64,000 nt of DNA from Thermoactinomycetaceae bacterium (GCA_025449975.1 JANWIG010000055.1:48269-112268), one strand, 5' to 3'; numbered from the stretch's first letter, positions 42,654 to 51,800 are shown. The notes: generated from the sequence alone by a model not told the origin. A program made the numbers and translations.

Positions 42654-44996
42654 TTAAGAAATTAGTATCGACTCAAAATAATGCGACTCCGGTCGGGAAT
42701 GATCTTGGAAATAGAGCGGAAAAGGGATGGGACCCGGTTGGATCGGAGTAGTGGGAGGGTCATTGGGTTGCTCAGGTCGGTCAACGGGCTCTTCGGGAAG
42801 AGGATGATTTGTAGGAGGATCGAGGATGGGTGGAAGCTCTGGCAAGAGATGTTGCTCTTTTTCTTCTTCTTCCTTTCGCCGTTTTTCCTCTTCTTCTTTT
42901 TTCTTACGATAATATTCTGAGACCTGAGTACATTCAAATCCGCATACTTCAGGAGCCAACCGACCAGGATGAGTAAATTTGGTATGTTTGGGAATCAGGT
43001 GAGGGCTGGACTGAATCGCAGCTCGGAAGATGTTGACCCAAGCTTTTTTTATAAAAGACGTGTTATGTGACATGCTAAAGTGATAATCGTAACCTCCCCA
43101 CGCACCGATGGTCACTTCTGGTGTGTAACCAATAAACCAAAGATCGCGGTTGTTATTGGTTGAACCTGTTTTTCCCGCTAACTCATATCCAGCGGGAATG
43201 CGCTGACCGATATATGCCGCTGTACCGTGTAAGACATGCTTGAGAATAGAGGTCATCTGATAAGCTGTTTGTGGGGAAAAGACCTGAGTTGGTTTGGGCT
43301 TATGTTCCCACAGAACTTTGCCATCGGAATCAGTCACTTTAGAAATAAAATAAGGCTTGTTAAATTTTCCCTGATTTGCAAAAGTGGCGAAGGCTGCAGT
43401 CATTTGTTCGACCGTATATCCTTTCGTCATTCCACCGATGGCGGCGGATTCTCCATCATCGGGATGAGGAGGAAGATTCATCTTTCGTAAATAGTGAAAT
43501 CCTTTTTGATGTCCTAGGGCATTAAATGTTTTGATCGCCGGAATATTATAAGACCACTTTAATGATTCTAAAATGGTGACCGGACCTTGATACTTGTTAT
43601 TTGCGTTTCGATAATATCCCGATCCATCCCGCTTCATTATTTTTTCATCAATAATTTTCGAGTAAGTAGAGATGATCTTTTGTTCCATTGCCGGTGCAAA
43701 GACAAGCAATGGCTTGATCGTTGAACCTGGTTGCCTGGGAACATGAAGGGCATGGTCTTGCTGATTAATAGCAAATTCTTCGCTACCTGAGACAAAGGCG
43801 AGAAGAGCCCCCGTCCGGTTATCAATGATCGCTGCGCCTAGCTGTTCCTGTGTTTTGATGTTTTTATATGTACGTGTTGAAAAAGTAAGACCTTTTATCG
43901 CTTCACGGTTGATCGCATCATATAGATCTTTATCAATGGTTGTGTAAAACTGGTATCCGCCTGTTACGGCTTTCTTTTTATAATTTTCCAATATTTCGCG
44001 GTAATTATCTTGTTTTTGGATCGCCTCTAGATCGATTCCGTCCATTTGCATCAATGTTTTGGCTGCTTCATCTTCCACGGCAAACATGATAAAGGGGTAA
44101 CGTTGATAGCCATCTTTAAAGTCGGATGGTTTGGCTAGAGAGCCCTTGATATCAAATTGGAGCGCTTTATGATATTCTTCTTCAGTGATTTTGTTATATT
44201 CAAGCATCTTTTGCAAAACTAATTTCATTCTCTTTAGACCTCGTTCGAGGTTGTTGCTGTCTTCGTAGAGGGGATTGAGAGCGTTAGGACGTTGGACCAT
44301 TCCAGCAAGGTAGGCAGCTTGGGCTAAGTTGAGATCTTTGACACTGGTATTAAAAATCCCACGTGCGGCGGATTTCACTCCATGCATTTTCCGCCCATGT
44401 GCCCCTTTCCCAAAAAAGACACTATTCAAATAATAAATGAGGATTTGCTCCTTGGTATAAAGTTGTTCCATTTTCAGGGCTAAAACGATTTCCTTGGCTT
44501 TTCGGGAGTAGATTTTGGAACGATCATTGAGAATCAGGTTTTTAACAAGCTGTTGGGTAATGGTGCTTCCTCCGGTAGTCACCTCGCTGCCCACCACTTG
44601 CTGGTAGACCGCTCGCAAGATGGAACGGAGAACAATTCCACGATGTTTAAAATAGTGACGATCTTCAATCGAGATAAAAGCATCGATTAAATCGGGATGA
44701 ACTTCATCAAGCGATTTAATCAATTCTCGGTTATTGTTGTCATAGCGCAACTCACCGATTTTAACAGGTTTGCCTTCCGGATCACGTGTGGCAAAGTAAG
44801 CGGAGCTGGTTTGAAATAATCCTTGTAAATTTTTCTCAAAGTCGCTCTTGGAACGGAAGGTCTGGTCGTTGATCATGGCTGTAACCACCCCGATCCCCAA
44901 TCCGATCACCGCGATCAAGCAGATCAAAAAGAAAATAAGTAAAATTAAAAATACTCTCATTATTTTTGGTAATATTCTGTTCTTATTTTTAGACAT
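42654..44996 (-). CDS. Class A penicillin-binding protein, copy 3
   Basis: The 780-residue paralogue has a membrane anchor (about residues 12-38), GT51 (IEDRHYFKHRGI with Tyr for the usual Phe; GGSTITQQL) and transpeptidase motifs PGSTIKP, SYN and KTGS. The C-terminus has CGFEC, a Lys/Glu-rich helix and a proline-rich segment (PELPPILDPPTNHPLPEEP). Proline-rich tails often reach into the wall. Divergent in tail from the other two copies, so the three probably have separate partners or growth phases. Confidence 0.92.
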   Translation of the reverse strand: MSKNKNRILPKIMRVFLILLIFFLICLIAVIGLGIGVVTAMINDQTFRSKSDFEKNLQGLFQTSSAYFATRDPEGKPVKIGELRYDNNNRELIKSLDEVHPDLIDAFISIEDRHYFKHRGIVLRSILRAVYQQVVGSEVTTGGSTITQQLVKNLILNDRSKIYSRKAKEIVLALKMEQLYTKEQILIYYLNSVFFGKGAHGRKMHGVKSAARGIFNTSVKDLNLAQAAYLAGMVQRPNALNPLYEDSNNLERGLKRMKLVLQKMLEYNKITEEEYHKALQFDIKGSLAKPSDFKDGYQRYPFIMFAVEDEAAKTLMQMDGIDLEAIQKQDNYREILENYKKKAVTGGYQFYTTIDKDLYDAINREAIKGLTFSTRTYKNIKTQEQLGAAIIDNRTGALLAFVSGSEEFAINQQDHALHVPRQPGSTIKPLLVFAPAMEQKIISTYSKIIDEKIMKRDGSGYYRNANNKYQGPVTILESLKWSYNIPAIKTFNALGHQKGFHYLRKMNLPPHPDDGESAAIGGMTKGYTVEQMTAAFATFANQGKFNKPYFISKVTDSDGKVLWEHKPKPTQVFSPQTAYQMTSILKHVLHGTAAYIGQRIPAGYELAGKTGSTNNNRDLWFIGYTPEVTIGAWGGYDYHFSMSHNTSFIKKAWVNIFRAAIQSSPHLIPKHTKFTHPGRLAPEVCGFECTQVSEYYRKKKEEEEKRRKEEEEKEQHLLPELPPILDPPTNHPLPEEPVDRPEQPNDPPTTPIQPGPIPFPLYFQDHSRPESHYFESILIS

Positions 44997-45090
44997 AACT
45001 CTCCATCACCTCACATTCTAAAATTATATTATCTTAGAATTTTTACCAAAACAAGGGATGTCATATATATTTTTCCATCCCTAAAGCAGC

Positions 45091-45119
45091 AAAAAAGCTG
45101 TTGGCTTACAGCCAACAGC
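45091..45119 (-). terminator. Terminator of rpsD
   Basis: GCTGTTGGCT/AGCCAACAGC stem with a three-base loop; T residues follow on the minus strand. Confidence 0.9.
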
Positions 45120-45134
45120 ATAAACAGAGTGAAA

Positions 45135-45734
45135 TTAACGAGAGTAGAACTCAACGATTAGGGTTTCATTGATTTCCGAAGGCATTTCGGTGCGCTCTGG
45201 AAGACGAGTAAGCGATCCTTCCATTTTGCCTTCATCAAAGGAAAGATATTCTGGTAAGTAGCTACGCTCTTCCAATGCTTCTTTAATAATTTTAAGGTTA
45301 CGGCTCTTTTCACGTAAACCGATGAGATCGCCCACTTTTACTTGGAAAGAAGGACGGTCTACTTTACGCCCGTTGACAGTCACATGACCGTGTACCACCA
45401 ATTGGCGGGCTTGCGCGCGTGTACGGGCAAAACCAAGGCGGTAGACAAGATTGTCTAACCGGGACTCCAGTAACTTCATGAAGTTTTCACCATGAACCCC
45501 TTTCATTTTGCCAGCGCGCTTAAATAGGTTGTGGAATTGTTTTTCCCCTAAGCCGTACATATAGCGTAATTTTTGTTTCTCTTGCAATTGGAGACCGTAC
45601 TCACTCAGTTTTTTCCGTGTATTTCCATGTTGTCCCGGTGGATAGGGACGTTTGCTTAGCTCTTTGCCTGTACCGGATAAGGAAATACCTAAACGGCGGC
45701 TAAGCTTCCAACGTGGTCCTGTGTAACGTGCCAT
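45135..45734 (-). CDS. rpsD: 30S ribosomal protein S4
   Basis: The 199-residue S4 has the N-terminal domain ([19 protein letters not shown], then [16 protein letters not shown]) and the S4 RNA-binding domain ([35 protein letters not shown]). It nucleates assembly of the 30S body and in Bacillus represses its own mRNA through the leader. There is no zinc-finger cysteine cluster in the N-terminus. The leader upstream fits that control. GAAAGGAG lies before the ATG. Confidence 0.97.
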   Translation of the reverse strand: MARYTGPRWKLSRRLGISLSGTGKELSKRPYPPGQHGNTRKKLSEYGLQLQEKQKLRYMYGLGEKQFHNLFKRAGKMKGVHGENFMKLLESRLDNLVYRLGFARTRAQARQLVVHGHVTVNGRKVDRPSFQVKVGDLIGLREKSRNLKIIKEALEERSYLPEYLSFDEGKMEGSLTRLPERTEMPSEINETLIVEFYSR

Positions 45735-45748
45735 TTTGTTTTTCTCCT

Positions 45749-45945
45749 TTCATCATTTGCAAACTTAGCAAATGAACGGGTGTCCTGGTTCTCTTACTGA
45801 TCCGTTGTCTTCCGGATAGCGACGAAAGACGGGATCCCTACCGTGACAGATAGGGGAACCAGTGAGGGTGAACCCTTCACCTATCCTTTGCTAGCTATCC
45901 TCCATACCCCAAGGAGAGGTTCTGAAGTAATACTGAAGCAATACA
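45749..45945 (-). promoter_or_regulatory. S4 autoregulatory leader of rpsD
   Basis: The approximately 200-base untranslated leader contains, on the minus strand, GGATAGCTAGC, GGTGAAGGGTTCACCC, GGTTCCCC-TATC with GATAGGGGAACC-like pairing partners and TTCATTTGC-GCAAATGA near the start. This layout is that of Firmicutes rpsD leaders bound by S4 as a pseudoknot. Exact pairing was not computed. Confidence 0.7.
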
Positions 45946-45952
45946 AAGTAAA

Positions 45953-45980
45953 ATTATACTAGATCATCAATAAAAGTCAA
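45953..45980 (-). promoter_or_regulatory. rpsD promoter
   Basis: On the minus strand TTGACT (45975-45980) and TATAAT (45953-45958) with a 16-base spacer. Confidence 0.75.
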
Positions 45981-45983
45981 TGC

Positions 45984-46631
45984 TCAAGGTGAAAGAGGTT
46001 TTTTGACACGAAGATAATAAATAGGCAAACCCTGGCTTACAAATTTGTCTTCATATTCCGTTGTGATGTTATTTTCACGAAAAGGACTTTGATGAAGATC
46101 GGTCGTTTGTTCGATGATGTTCCAACCTAGTTCCGTAAACTCATCCAAAGAAAACTGAAATAAAATTTCACTATCTGTTTTTAGAATCAAGTCACCCGAA
46201 TCCGCAAGTAAAAGCTGATAAATCTGTAAAAAATGGCGGTGGGTCAGGCGACGTTTACTATGCCGCGATTTGGGCCATGGATCGCTAAAATGAAGATAAA
46301 AGCGGGATACTTCACCGGGAGCAAAGACCGTTGGTAAATCGTTGACATCCAGCCATAGGTAACGTAGATTGGTATTCTCCGTTTGTCCCCCTTTTTTAAC
46401 GGCTTGTAACAGGGGCTCCTCCACCCGTTCTACTCCAATCCAGTTGCGATCAGGATATAGCGAGGAGGCTTTGGCAAGAAATTGTCCTTTTCCGGTGCCC
46501 AACTCGACGTGAAGAGGCTGTTCCAATGGAAAAACAGTCTTCCATTTACCACAAAGCTGTTCAGGATCTTGAACGACGAGTGGGTGATCTCGTAAACGTT
46601 GTTTGGCTAGTGGATTTCTCCGAAGACGCAT
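45984..46631 (-). CDS. trmB: tRNA (guanine-N7)-methyltransferase TrmB
   Basis: TrmB makes m7G46 in tRNA with S-adenosylmethionine. The 215-residue protein contains VELGTGKGQFLAKAS (residues 43-57; SAM motif), IGVERVEEPLLQAV, FSDPWPKSRHSKRRLTH (about residues 115-131) and the C-terminal TEYEDKF. All are diagnostic of the family. The stop lies a few bases upstream of the rpsD promoter. Confidence 0.95.
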   Translation of the reverse strand: MRLRRNPLAKQRLRDHPLVVQDPEQLCGKWKTVFPLEQPLHVELGTGKGQFLAKASSLYPDRNWIGVERVEEPLLQAVKKGGQTENTNLRYLWLDVNDLPTVFAPGEVSRFYLHFSDPWPKSRHSKRRLTHRHFLQIYQLLLADSGDLILKTDSEILFQFSLDEFTELGWNIIEQTTDLHQSPFRENNITTEYEDKFVSQGLPIYYLRVKKPLSP

Positions 46632-46766
46632 TTGTCAATCACACCTCATCAATGGAATGCGTTCGTTTTTTGAATAAGTGGGATAGAATGTTCACAATCC
46701 ACCCATTCAAAAGTTCGAATTAAGCTAATATTATATTACATGTGGAAAACGATTTCAAAAAGAAGT

Positions 46767-46802
46767 AAAAAAAGACCCCACACGCTGGGCTCGTGTGGGG
46801 TG
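46767..46802 (-). terminator. Minus-strand terminator of an unidentified transcript
   Basis: ACCCCACACG/CGTGTGGGGT stem followed on the minus strand by seven T residues. It lies upstream of trmB, so it must end a transcript that begins further right, within 46803-47452. Confidence 0.8.
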
Positions 46803-46950
46803 ATAACGATTGGGTATGGTTAGGGAAAGAAATTGGTTTGAGTTGCTTATACTCACTGTTGACAAAACGTGTGAGTGAAAGTGACGAAGCGGATCTAATA
46901 GGAATTTCCAATGAAAAAGATGCACCACGTCGAAGAGCAACAAAAACAAT

Positions 46951-47158
46951 GATCTTCTCATTTATTACGAGACTTTTAAATCTGTGCCTACCTGTCCTTG
47001 CTGAGGGTAAACTCCTTTACTCAGATCTTGCTACCTGCTCCATGCACTTTCCTGTTCGAACAGGCCCAGTGCTGCTGATCCTCGTAAATGAGAGATTGAA
47101 ACGGAGGGTGTCAGGCAAGTAGGACAGACTCTTCGTCTTGTAATAAATAAAGTGAGAT
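46951..47158. ncRNA. Rod-shaped RNA candidate, 6S-like architecture
   Basis: The ends pair over a long helix: 46960-46973 with 47134-47147 (14 pairs, one G-U if read on the plus strand), extended by GATCT/AGATC. Further in, CTGTCCT near 46991 pairs with AGGACAG near 47120, CTC-TTTAC with GTAAA-GAG near 47082, and a terminal GCACT--CCTG-TTCGAA-CAGG--AGTGC hairpin closes the rod at about 47045-47075. Roughly 205 nt with internal bulges is the size and shape of 6S RNA. Wobble pairs favour the plus strand; the downstream T-rich end and the orphan terminator favour the minus strand. Identity is not established. Confidence 0.35.
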
Positions 47159-47420
47159 CGTGCTTCCTAAAAAAATATAACGCAATAATCGTGCCAAACT
47201 GAAAATCAAGATAAGATCAGTGGTGAACGGATGGTATACTGTTTCAATTATGTTCTATTGTTTCAAAATGAAACATTTATATTGGAACACTGTTGATCCG
47301 AAGACAGAAGAAGAAGATAATAGATTTTAGCGCGCTTGTGAAATCCTTCTTTTGCCATTATTGAATGGATTTTTTTAATCCGTTATAATCAAAATAGTTA
47401 TGTTTTTTGGGGGCGGACAC

Positions 47421-47456
47421 ATGATGATGACCATGTGGAAAGGGGGATGTAGATGA
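47421..47456 (+). CDS. 11-codon upstream open frame
   Basis: ATG at 47421 follows GGGGGCGG and encodes MMMTMWKGGCR; its stop overlaps the ATG of the sigma-54 regulator. It may couple translation or serve as a leader peptide. Confidence 0.35.
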   Translation: MMMTMWKGGCR

Positions 47457-49336
47457 AGAACATTCCTCCGCTAGTTGTTTCATCCTGGAAGCGCAGTCAA
47501 CAGTATGGACTAGAGAAACAAAAATCAGTGCATGATTTTCTATCCAATAAAGATTTGTTAGAGAGAAAAGGTGAGATGAAGGAACTACTAGAGGTAGTTA
47601 CATCTGTCTTAGATCATTTACATTTTCAATTGAAGCAATTTGATGTGATGGTAGCGTTCAATGATTCTGAAGGCTATCTGTTAGGTACTTGGGGAAATCC
47701 ATCATTTGTCGATCTATTTGAAAAGAGCGGGGATTTTTCTCTGGGTGCCAAATGGACAGAAGAAATTAAGGGGACCAATGCGATTGCATTGTCTTTACAA
47801 GAGAAAAAGCCTGTAACAATAATAGGGAAACAGCATTTTTGCAAAGAATATCATATTTTGAGTTGTAGTGCGACGCCATTATTTTCCCCTACAGGGGAGC
47901 TTTTAGGTACATTGGATATTGGAGCAAATGTAAATAGCCATCATGATTATCTTTTACCGATGTTGACCATGGCCGCGCATGCTTGCCAGTCCAAGCTTCT
48001 GTTGGAAACGACAGAACGGGAACTGGTATTGCAATTGCAGGAGACCGAGCTCATGGTCAAAACCAATCTAAAGCCGATTATCTCCATTGATCATGATGGG
48101 GTGATCAAACGGATGAACCAATATGCGGCACAAATATTACAACAGCCAATTTCAGAATGTATCGGTCAACCTTTGGAACGCTGGTTAGGAAATCAGATGG
48201 TTGAAAAATTATTAACGGCTCGTAGAGGATCCGATATCGAGTTAAAATGGGCAGATCCTGTCCACGGTGAACGCCGGTGGATTGCCGAACCGATTTTGGA
48301 TCAGCAACGGAAGCCGTTTCGCGTCGTATTGAGTCTGGAAAAGACGACGGTCGACCGAAAAATTGAGCCTCCACCTAAAAAAGAGTGGATTCAGTCGAAA
48401 GGACTGATCATTAAATGCTCCAAAGTGCAAAAAATCTACCGTTTTGCTCTGCAAGTAGCAAAGACGAATGCATCTATTTTAATTTGTGGTGAAACAGGCA
48501 CAGGCAAAGGAATCTTAGCCAAAGAGATGCACTTAGCCAGTGGACGAAAAGGACCTTTTCTTACGATCAATTGTGGAGCAATTCCCTCGCAATTGATTGA
48601 ATCAGAGTTATTTGGTTATGAGAGAGGAGCTTTTACCGGGGCAAAAAGCAATGGTCATCCCGGAAAGTTTGAAGCAGCAGAGGGAGGAACGTTATTTTTA
48701 GATGAGATTGGTGAAATGTCTTTGGCAGCACAAGTAGCCTTGTTAAAAGTGTTAGAAGAAAAAGTGATTACACGAATTGGCTCACACAAGCCGATTCCGA
48801 TCGATGTTCGGATCATTGCTGCTACGAACAAAGACTTAAGCAAAGAGATCACTGCGGGACGTTTTCGTCAAGATCTATACTATCGTTTACGCGAAATAGA
48901 GATCGTGTTGCCCCCATTGCGTGAGCGGACGGATTTGCCCTTTCTTATTCAGCATTTTAGGGAGCAAATCTCGGAAGAGTTAAAGGTCGATTTCTCCTTT
49001 GATGCCGATGCGCAAAGGATCTTAACTCGTTATCACTGGCCGGGTAATATCCGGGAAATGCGTCAAGTGATTCGTCAAGCAGCATTTCATGCTCTGTTTG
49101 GAAGGGATGCGACGCTCATCATCGCTGAAGATCTGCAGTTGTCTAAGCAGCCGCAAACACAAGTTTTATCCATGACCGAAATGGAGGAAGAGACGATTAC
49201 ACAAATGCTGGAAGAAACCAAAGGAAACTTGGCAGAGGCCGCACGTCGTTTAGGGATTGGACGAACCACTTTATACCGTAAACTATCGCAATATCCCAGG
49301 TTAAAAGAGTTACATAGACAATTACGACAAAACTAA
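47453..49336 (+). CDS. Sigma-54-dependent enhancer-binding protein, AcoR-like
   Basis: The 627-residue regulator has an N-terminal GAF-type domain (about residues 55-175, KWTEEIKGTNAIALSL), a PAS-like segment (about 200-290), the AAA+ domain (GETGTGKGILAKEMHLASGR near residues 345-364; ESELFGYERGAFTGAKSNG with the sigma-54 contact GAFTGA; GGTLFLDEIGEM) and a C-terminal Fis HTH (EAARRLGIGRTTLYRKL). It activates sigma-54 promoters, probably in response to a small metabolite such as acetoin. No target operon with a -24/-12 promoter was spotted adjacent. Confidence 0.88.
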   Translation: MKNIPPLVVSSWKRSQQYGLEKQKSVHDFLSNKDLLERKGEMKELLEVVTSVLDHLHFQLKQFDVMVAFNDSEGYLLGTWGNPSFVDLFEKSGDFSLGAKWTEEIKGTNAIALSLQEKKPVTIIGKQHFCKEYHILSCSATPLFSPTGELLGTLDIGANVNSHHDYLLPMLTMAAHACQSKLLLETTERELVLQLQETELMVKTNLKPIISIDHDGVIKRMNQYAAQILQQPISECIGQPLERWLGNQMVEKLLTARRGSDIELKWADPVHGERRWIAEPILDQQRKPFRVVLSLEKTTVDRKIEPPPKKEWIQSKGLIIKCSKVQKIYRFALQVAKTNASILICGETGTGKGILAKEMHLASGRKGPFLTINCGAIPSQLIESELFGYERGAFTGAKSNGHPGKFEAAEGGTLFLDEIGEMSLAAQVALLKVLEEKVITRIGSHKPIPIDVRIIAATNKDLSKEITAGRFRQDLYYRLREIEIVLPPLRERTDLPFLIQHFREQISEELKVDFSFDADAQRILTRYHWPGNIREMRQVIRQAAFHALFGRDATLIIAEDLQLSKQPQTQVLSMTEMEEETITQMLEETKGNLAEAARRLGIGRTTLYRKLSQYPRLKELHRQLRQN

Positions 49337-49417
49337 ATCATATTCCTTTTTTTTTTATTTTTTGGTCATGCTGTTGAAAAAGGATCCATAAAATGGTTGC
49401 AAAAAAGGAGTGAGTCG

Positions 49418-50032
49418 ATGACCATTATTGATTTAATTCGTCATGGACAGACTACTTGGAATAAAGAAGAACGTTTCCAAGGACATTATGATACCCCGCT
49501 AAGTGAAGAAGGCCACAGACAAGCGAAGTGTTTAGCAAAATATGCACTGGAAAATAAACGTATTTCTTCCATTTATGCTAGTGATCTTACCCGAGCGATG
49601 CAGACCGCTCAGCGGATTGCCGAAACATTATCATTAACTATTGTTCCAATGGAACGAATCCGTGAGCGGAATATGGGAGAATGGACAGGGCTCACGTTTG
49701 CAGAGGTGAAAAAGAAATATCCAGATTGGGAGAAAGTGCGAACGCATGGTGGTGCTTATCAGATTGAAAAGACAGAAGATATGGTGAAGCGTGTTTTGTA
49801 CGAATTGGAGAAGCTAGCAAAAAAGCATCAAGGAGAACACATTTGTGTTGTGAGTCACGGTGGTTGTATCAATGGTGTATTGAACCAAATTACCCAAGGA
49901 GAATACGGTTTAGGAAAGTCGGTCATTCAGAATACCAGCGTAACACGGCTAAAATATGATCAAACCAATGGTTGGCAAGTGGTATTTCGCAATCAGATCA
50001 CACATTTAGAAGGAGAGGAAATAAAAGAATAA
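49418..50032 (+). CDS. Histidine phosphatase family protein (phosphoglycerate mutase-like)
   Basis: A 204-residue member of the same superfamily as cobC: LIRHGQTTWNKEERFQGHYD at residues 5-24, SDLTRAMQTAQRIAET, ERNMGEWTGLTF and VVSHGGCINGVLNQI with the second histidine. The substrate cannot be decided; Bacillus PhoE/PgmB-like broad-specificity phosphatases are the closest type. ATG at 49418 follows AAAGGAG; the frame extends to 49397. It overlaps the next gene by one base. Confidence 0.8.
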   Translation: MTIIDLIRHGQTTWNKEERFQGHYDTPLSEEGHRQAKCLAKYALENKRISSIYASDLTRAMQTAQRIAETLSLTIVPMERIRERNMGEWTGLTFAEVKKKYPDWEKVRTHGGAYQIEKTEDMVKRVLYELEKLAKKHQGEHICVVSHGGCINGVLNQITQGEYGLGKSVIQNTSVTRLKYDQTNGWQVVFRNQITHLEGEEIKE

Positions 50033-50676
50033 TGGTACCAGTCAGTTATCCTATTAAGCTATTAGTCGTACTTTCTATTCTCTTTATAAATGGATTTCTA
50101 GGTCTAACTATTTGGGTGAGCAATCAATCGATTGCTTTGGACCATCAGATCCGCCAATATGTCTTTGAGACACAATTACCCTCGTTAACCCTTTTTTTTG
50201 AAAAGATGACTGAACTAGGTTCCACTATAGTTGTTCTTGTGGTGGTAATCCCAATGATCGTCTATCTTGTCATAAAAAAGAGATGGATCGATATATCTAT
50301 TTTTGTCATATGGGTCAGTAGCAGCTTGCTCCTGACGATGTTAGTTAAAGAGCTGGTTCAACGTCCTCGTCCCGTTTCGGATGTGTATGGTGCAGTCAGT
50401 TATAGCTTTCCAAGTGCGCATGCCGTGATCGCTTTAACCGTTTATGGCTTCCTGATTTACTTGTGTTTAAAATCGCAAAGATCAATGGTTACTAAAGTAG
50501 GAATCAGTCTCATTTTAGGAGTGATCATTTTATTGGTGAGCATCAGTCGCGTTTATTTGGATGTTCACTTTTTTACGGATATATTGGCAGGTTTATTATT
50601 AGGGATTTTTTGTTTTTGTGGTTCATTGTTGCTGTTTGCTAGGCGGTCTCGCACATCCAAGATAGAAATGAGATAA
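50032..50676 (+). CDS. PAP2 family membrane phosphatase
   Basis: A 214-residue protein with six membrane segments and the three PAP2 motifs: KELVQRPRP (about residues 103-111), SFPSAHA (about 123-129) and SRVYLDVHFFTDILAG (about 163-178). Members dephosphorylate lipid phosphates such as undecaprenyl pyrophosphate or phosphatidylglycerol phosphate. ATG at 50032 follows GGAGAGGAA and overlaps the previous stop, so the two phosphatases are coupled. Confidence 0.88.
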   Translation: MVPVSYPIKLLVVLSILFINGFLGLTIWVSNQSIALDHQIRQYVFETQLPSLTLFFEKMTELGSTIVVLVVVIPMIVYLVIKKRWIDISIFVIWVSSSLLLTMLVKELVQRPRPVSDVYGAVSYSFPSAHAVIALTVYGFLIYLCLKSQRSMVTKVGISLILGVIILLVSISRVYLDVHFFTDILAGLLLGIFCFCGSLLLFARRSRTSKIEMR

Positions 50677-50691
50677 ATTTGTGCTTTTGTC

Positions 50692-50722
50692 AGCTGGATG
50701 AACTGGGCATCCAGCTTTTTTT
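50692..50722 (+). terminator. Terminator after the PAP2 gene
   Basis: AGCTGGATG/CATCCAGCT stem and a T run. Confidence 0.88.
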
Positions 50723-51114
50723 ATTGCTAAAAATGTAGATGAATAAGGGATGGAGTGAAAATACGAATCTTACCTAAATAATTTGGTCAGATCCAAGTAG
50801 ATAAAATGGAACAGATCGCGTTAAATAACGTTATTTAAGGAAAGGGAAACTGGTATCAAAAAAAGATTAGAAAACAAGTGAACATCTTGTAACGGAATCC
50901 TTTATTTTAGAAATACGAAAAAATAGAGACCCGATATGGTATGATAAAAGAACACGAATTTTTGTTGATTCGGAAGTGTGGGTAGTGAAGCTCTTTAAAA
51001 TCCTTAGGAGACCATCCCAGATCAGATGGGCTGTCCGTTTGGTTTGATGAGTCAAGCCGGCGGAAACTGGATTGAGTTTGAGATTGGGAGGTCAGCATAG
51101 TAGGTGAAGAGAAT
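50723..51114. other. Intergenic region with a perfect palindrome
   Basis: No gene is seen. The 18-base perfect palindrome TTAAATAACGTTATTTAA lies at 50821-50838. A -10-like TATGAT occurs near 50940, and the region before the Nudix gene contains CATCCCAGATC-GATGGG-like complementarity near 51010-51035. Confidence 0.5.
50821..50838. promoter_or_regulatory. 18-base perfect palindrome, possible operator
   Basis: TTAAATAAC is followed directly by its reverse complement GTTATTTAA. It stands alone in the intergenic region, about 275 bases before the Nudix gene, and has no T run, so it is more like a protein site than a terminator. Confidence 0.4.
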
Positions 51115-51540
51115 ATGGTTAAACCTTATAAAATTGTTGCTAAAGCAATTATTTTTGATTATGAAAAAAATGTGTTGGTATTACGCAAATCGCGAGAAGA
51201 GCGTTGGCGAAAGGGTTCTCATGGTTGGGATTTTCCAGGGGGAAGTCTGGAAGTCGATGAGTTATTGATGGAAGGATTGGTTCGTGAATTGGAAGAAGAA
51301 GTTGGACTGCGAGTAAAAGTATTTGCTCCAGCCTACATTTATGATGAAATTCAAGAAGAGAAACATTTGGTTGTCATAAAATTTGCTTGCGGTCAGCCTG
51401 AAGGAGAGCTGACTTTAAGTTCAGAACATGAACATTACTCTTGGATTCCTCTGGATTCTTTGCACAAGGCGACGATTCCTGAATGGATGAAAGATGAAAT
51501 TCGTAGAGCTTACCGGATCTACTGCGAATTTGATAATTAA
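51115..51540 (+). CDS. NUDIX hydrolase
   Basis: A 141-residue single-domain Nudix protein with a full Nudix box GGSLEVDELLMEGLVRELEE continuing EVGL (about residues 42-65). The substrate is not predictable by eye. The start ATG lies 8 bases after GTAGGTGAAGAG. A terminator follows. Confidence 0.9.
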   Translation: MVKPYKIVAKAIIFDYEKNVLVLRKSREERWRKGSHGWDFPGGSLEVDELLMEGLVRELEEEVGLRVKVFAPAYIYDEIQEEKHLVVIKFACGQPEGELTLSSEHEHYSWIPLDSLHKATIPEWMKDEIRRAYRIYCEFDN

Positions 51541-51543
51541 GAG

Positions 51544-51583
51544 ATCGCCCCATCAGTAAGAAAAAAAGATGGGGCGATTTTTT
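51544..51583 (+). terminator. Terminator after the Nudix gene
   Basis: ATCGCCCCATC/GATGGGGCGAT stem and six T residues. Confidence 0.9.
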
Positions 51584-51800
51584 ATTTCTACTTTGTTTAA
51601 TCAGACTGATTTTAATATAGATAAAATTTGTGTTATCCTATTTTTATGTGAGATTACGGTTTATCATTCAATTTTGTATATCAGAAATGAAACTTTGAAG
51701 TGCAAATGATTGAACTGCGATGGACCGTTGGCTGTTTGAACAATCCCTTTTCGTGTCGGATGTTAAGTACAATATGGATATCTATCTGGGGGAGTTAGAA

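Larger units (their letters stand above)
46632..47452. other. 820-base region without a convincing protein gene
   Basis: It contains a minus-strand terminator at 46767-46802 with no matching gene, a small hairpin ACTCAC/GTGAGT near 46849-46875, a long rod-like RNA fold at 46951-47158, and the leader of the sigma-54 regulator with a short upstream open frame. Open frames of 60-110 codons on either strand lack ribosome binding sites and family resemblance. Confidence 0.6.

Noticed and set aside
47080..47105. GATTGAAAC-containing segment that resembles the end of a CRISPR repeat
   Set aside because: Single occurrence and explained by pairing in the RNA rod; no periodic partner.
46793..47122. 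109-codon plus-strand frame across the RNA region
   Set aside because: No ribosome binding site, odd composition, and it overlaps the paired arms of the predicted RNA rod.
46803..47200. RNase P RNA or tmRNA, because of the roughly 400-base minus-strand interval
   Set aside because: The conserved RNase P motif GAGGAAAGTCC and the tmRNA tRNA-like ends are absent.
50677..51114. Riboswitch before the Nudix gene
   Set aside because: No known consensus found, only short complementarities.
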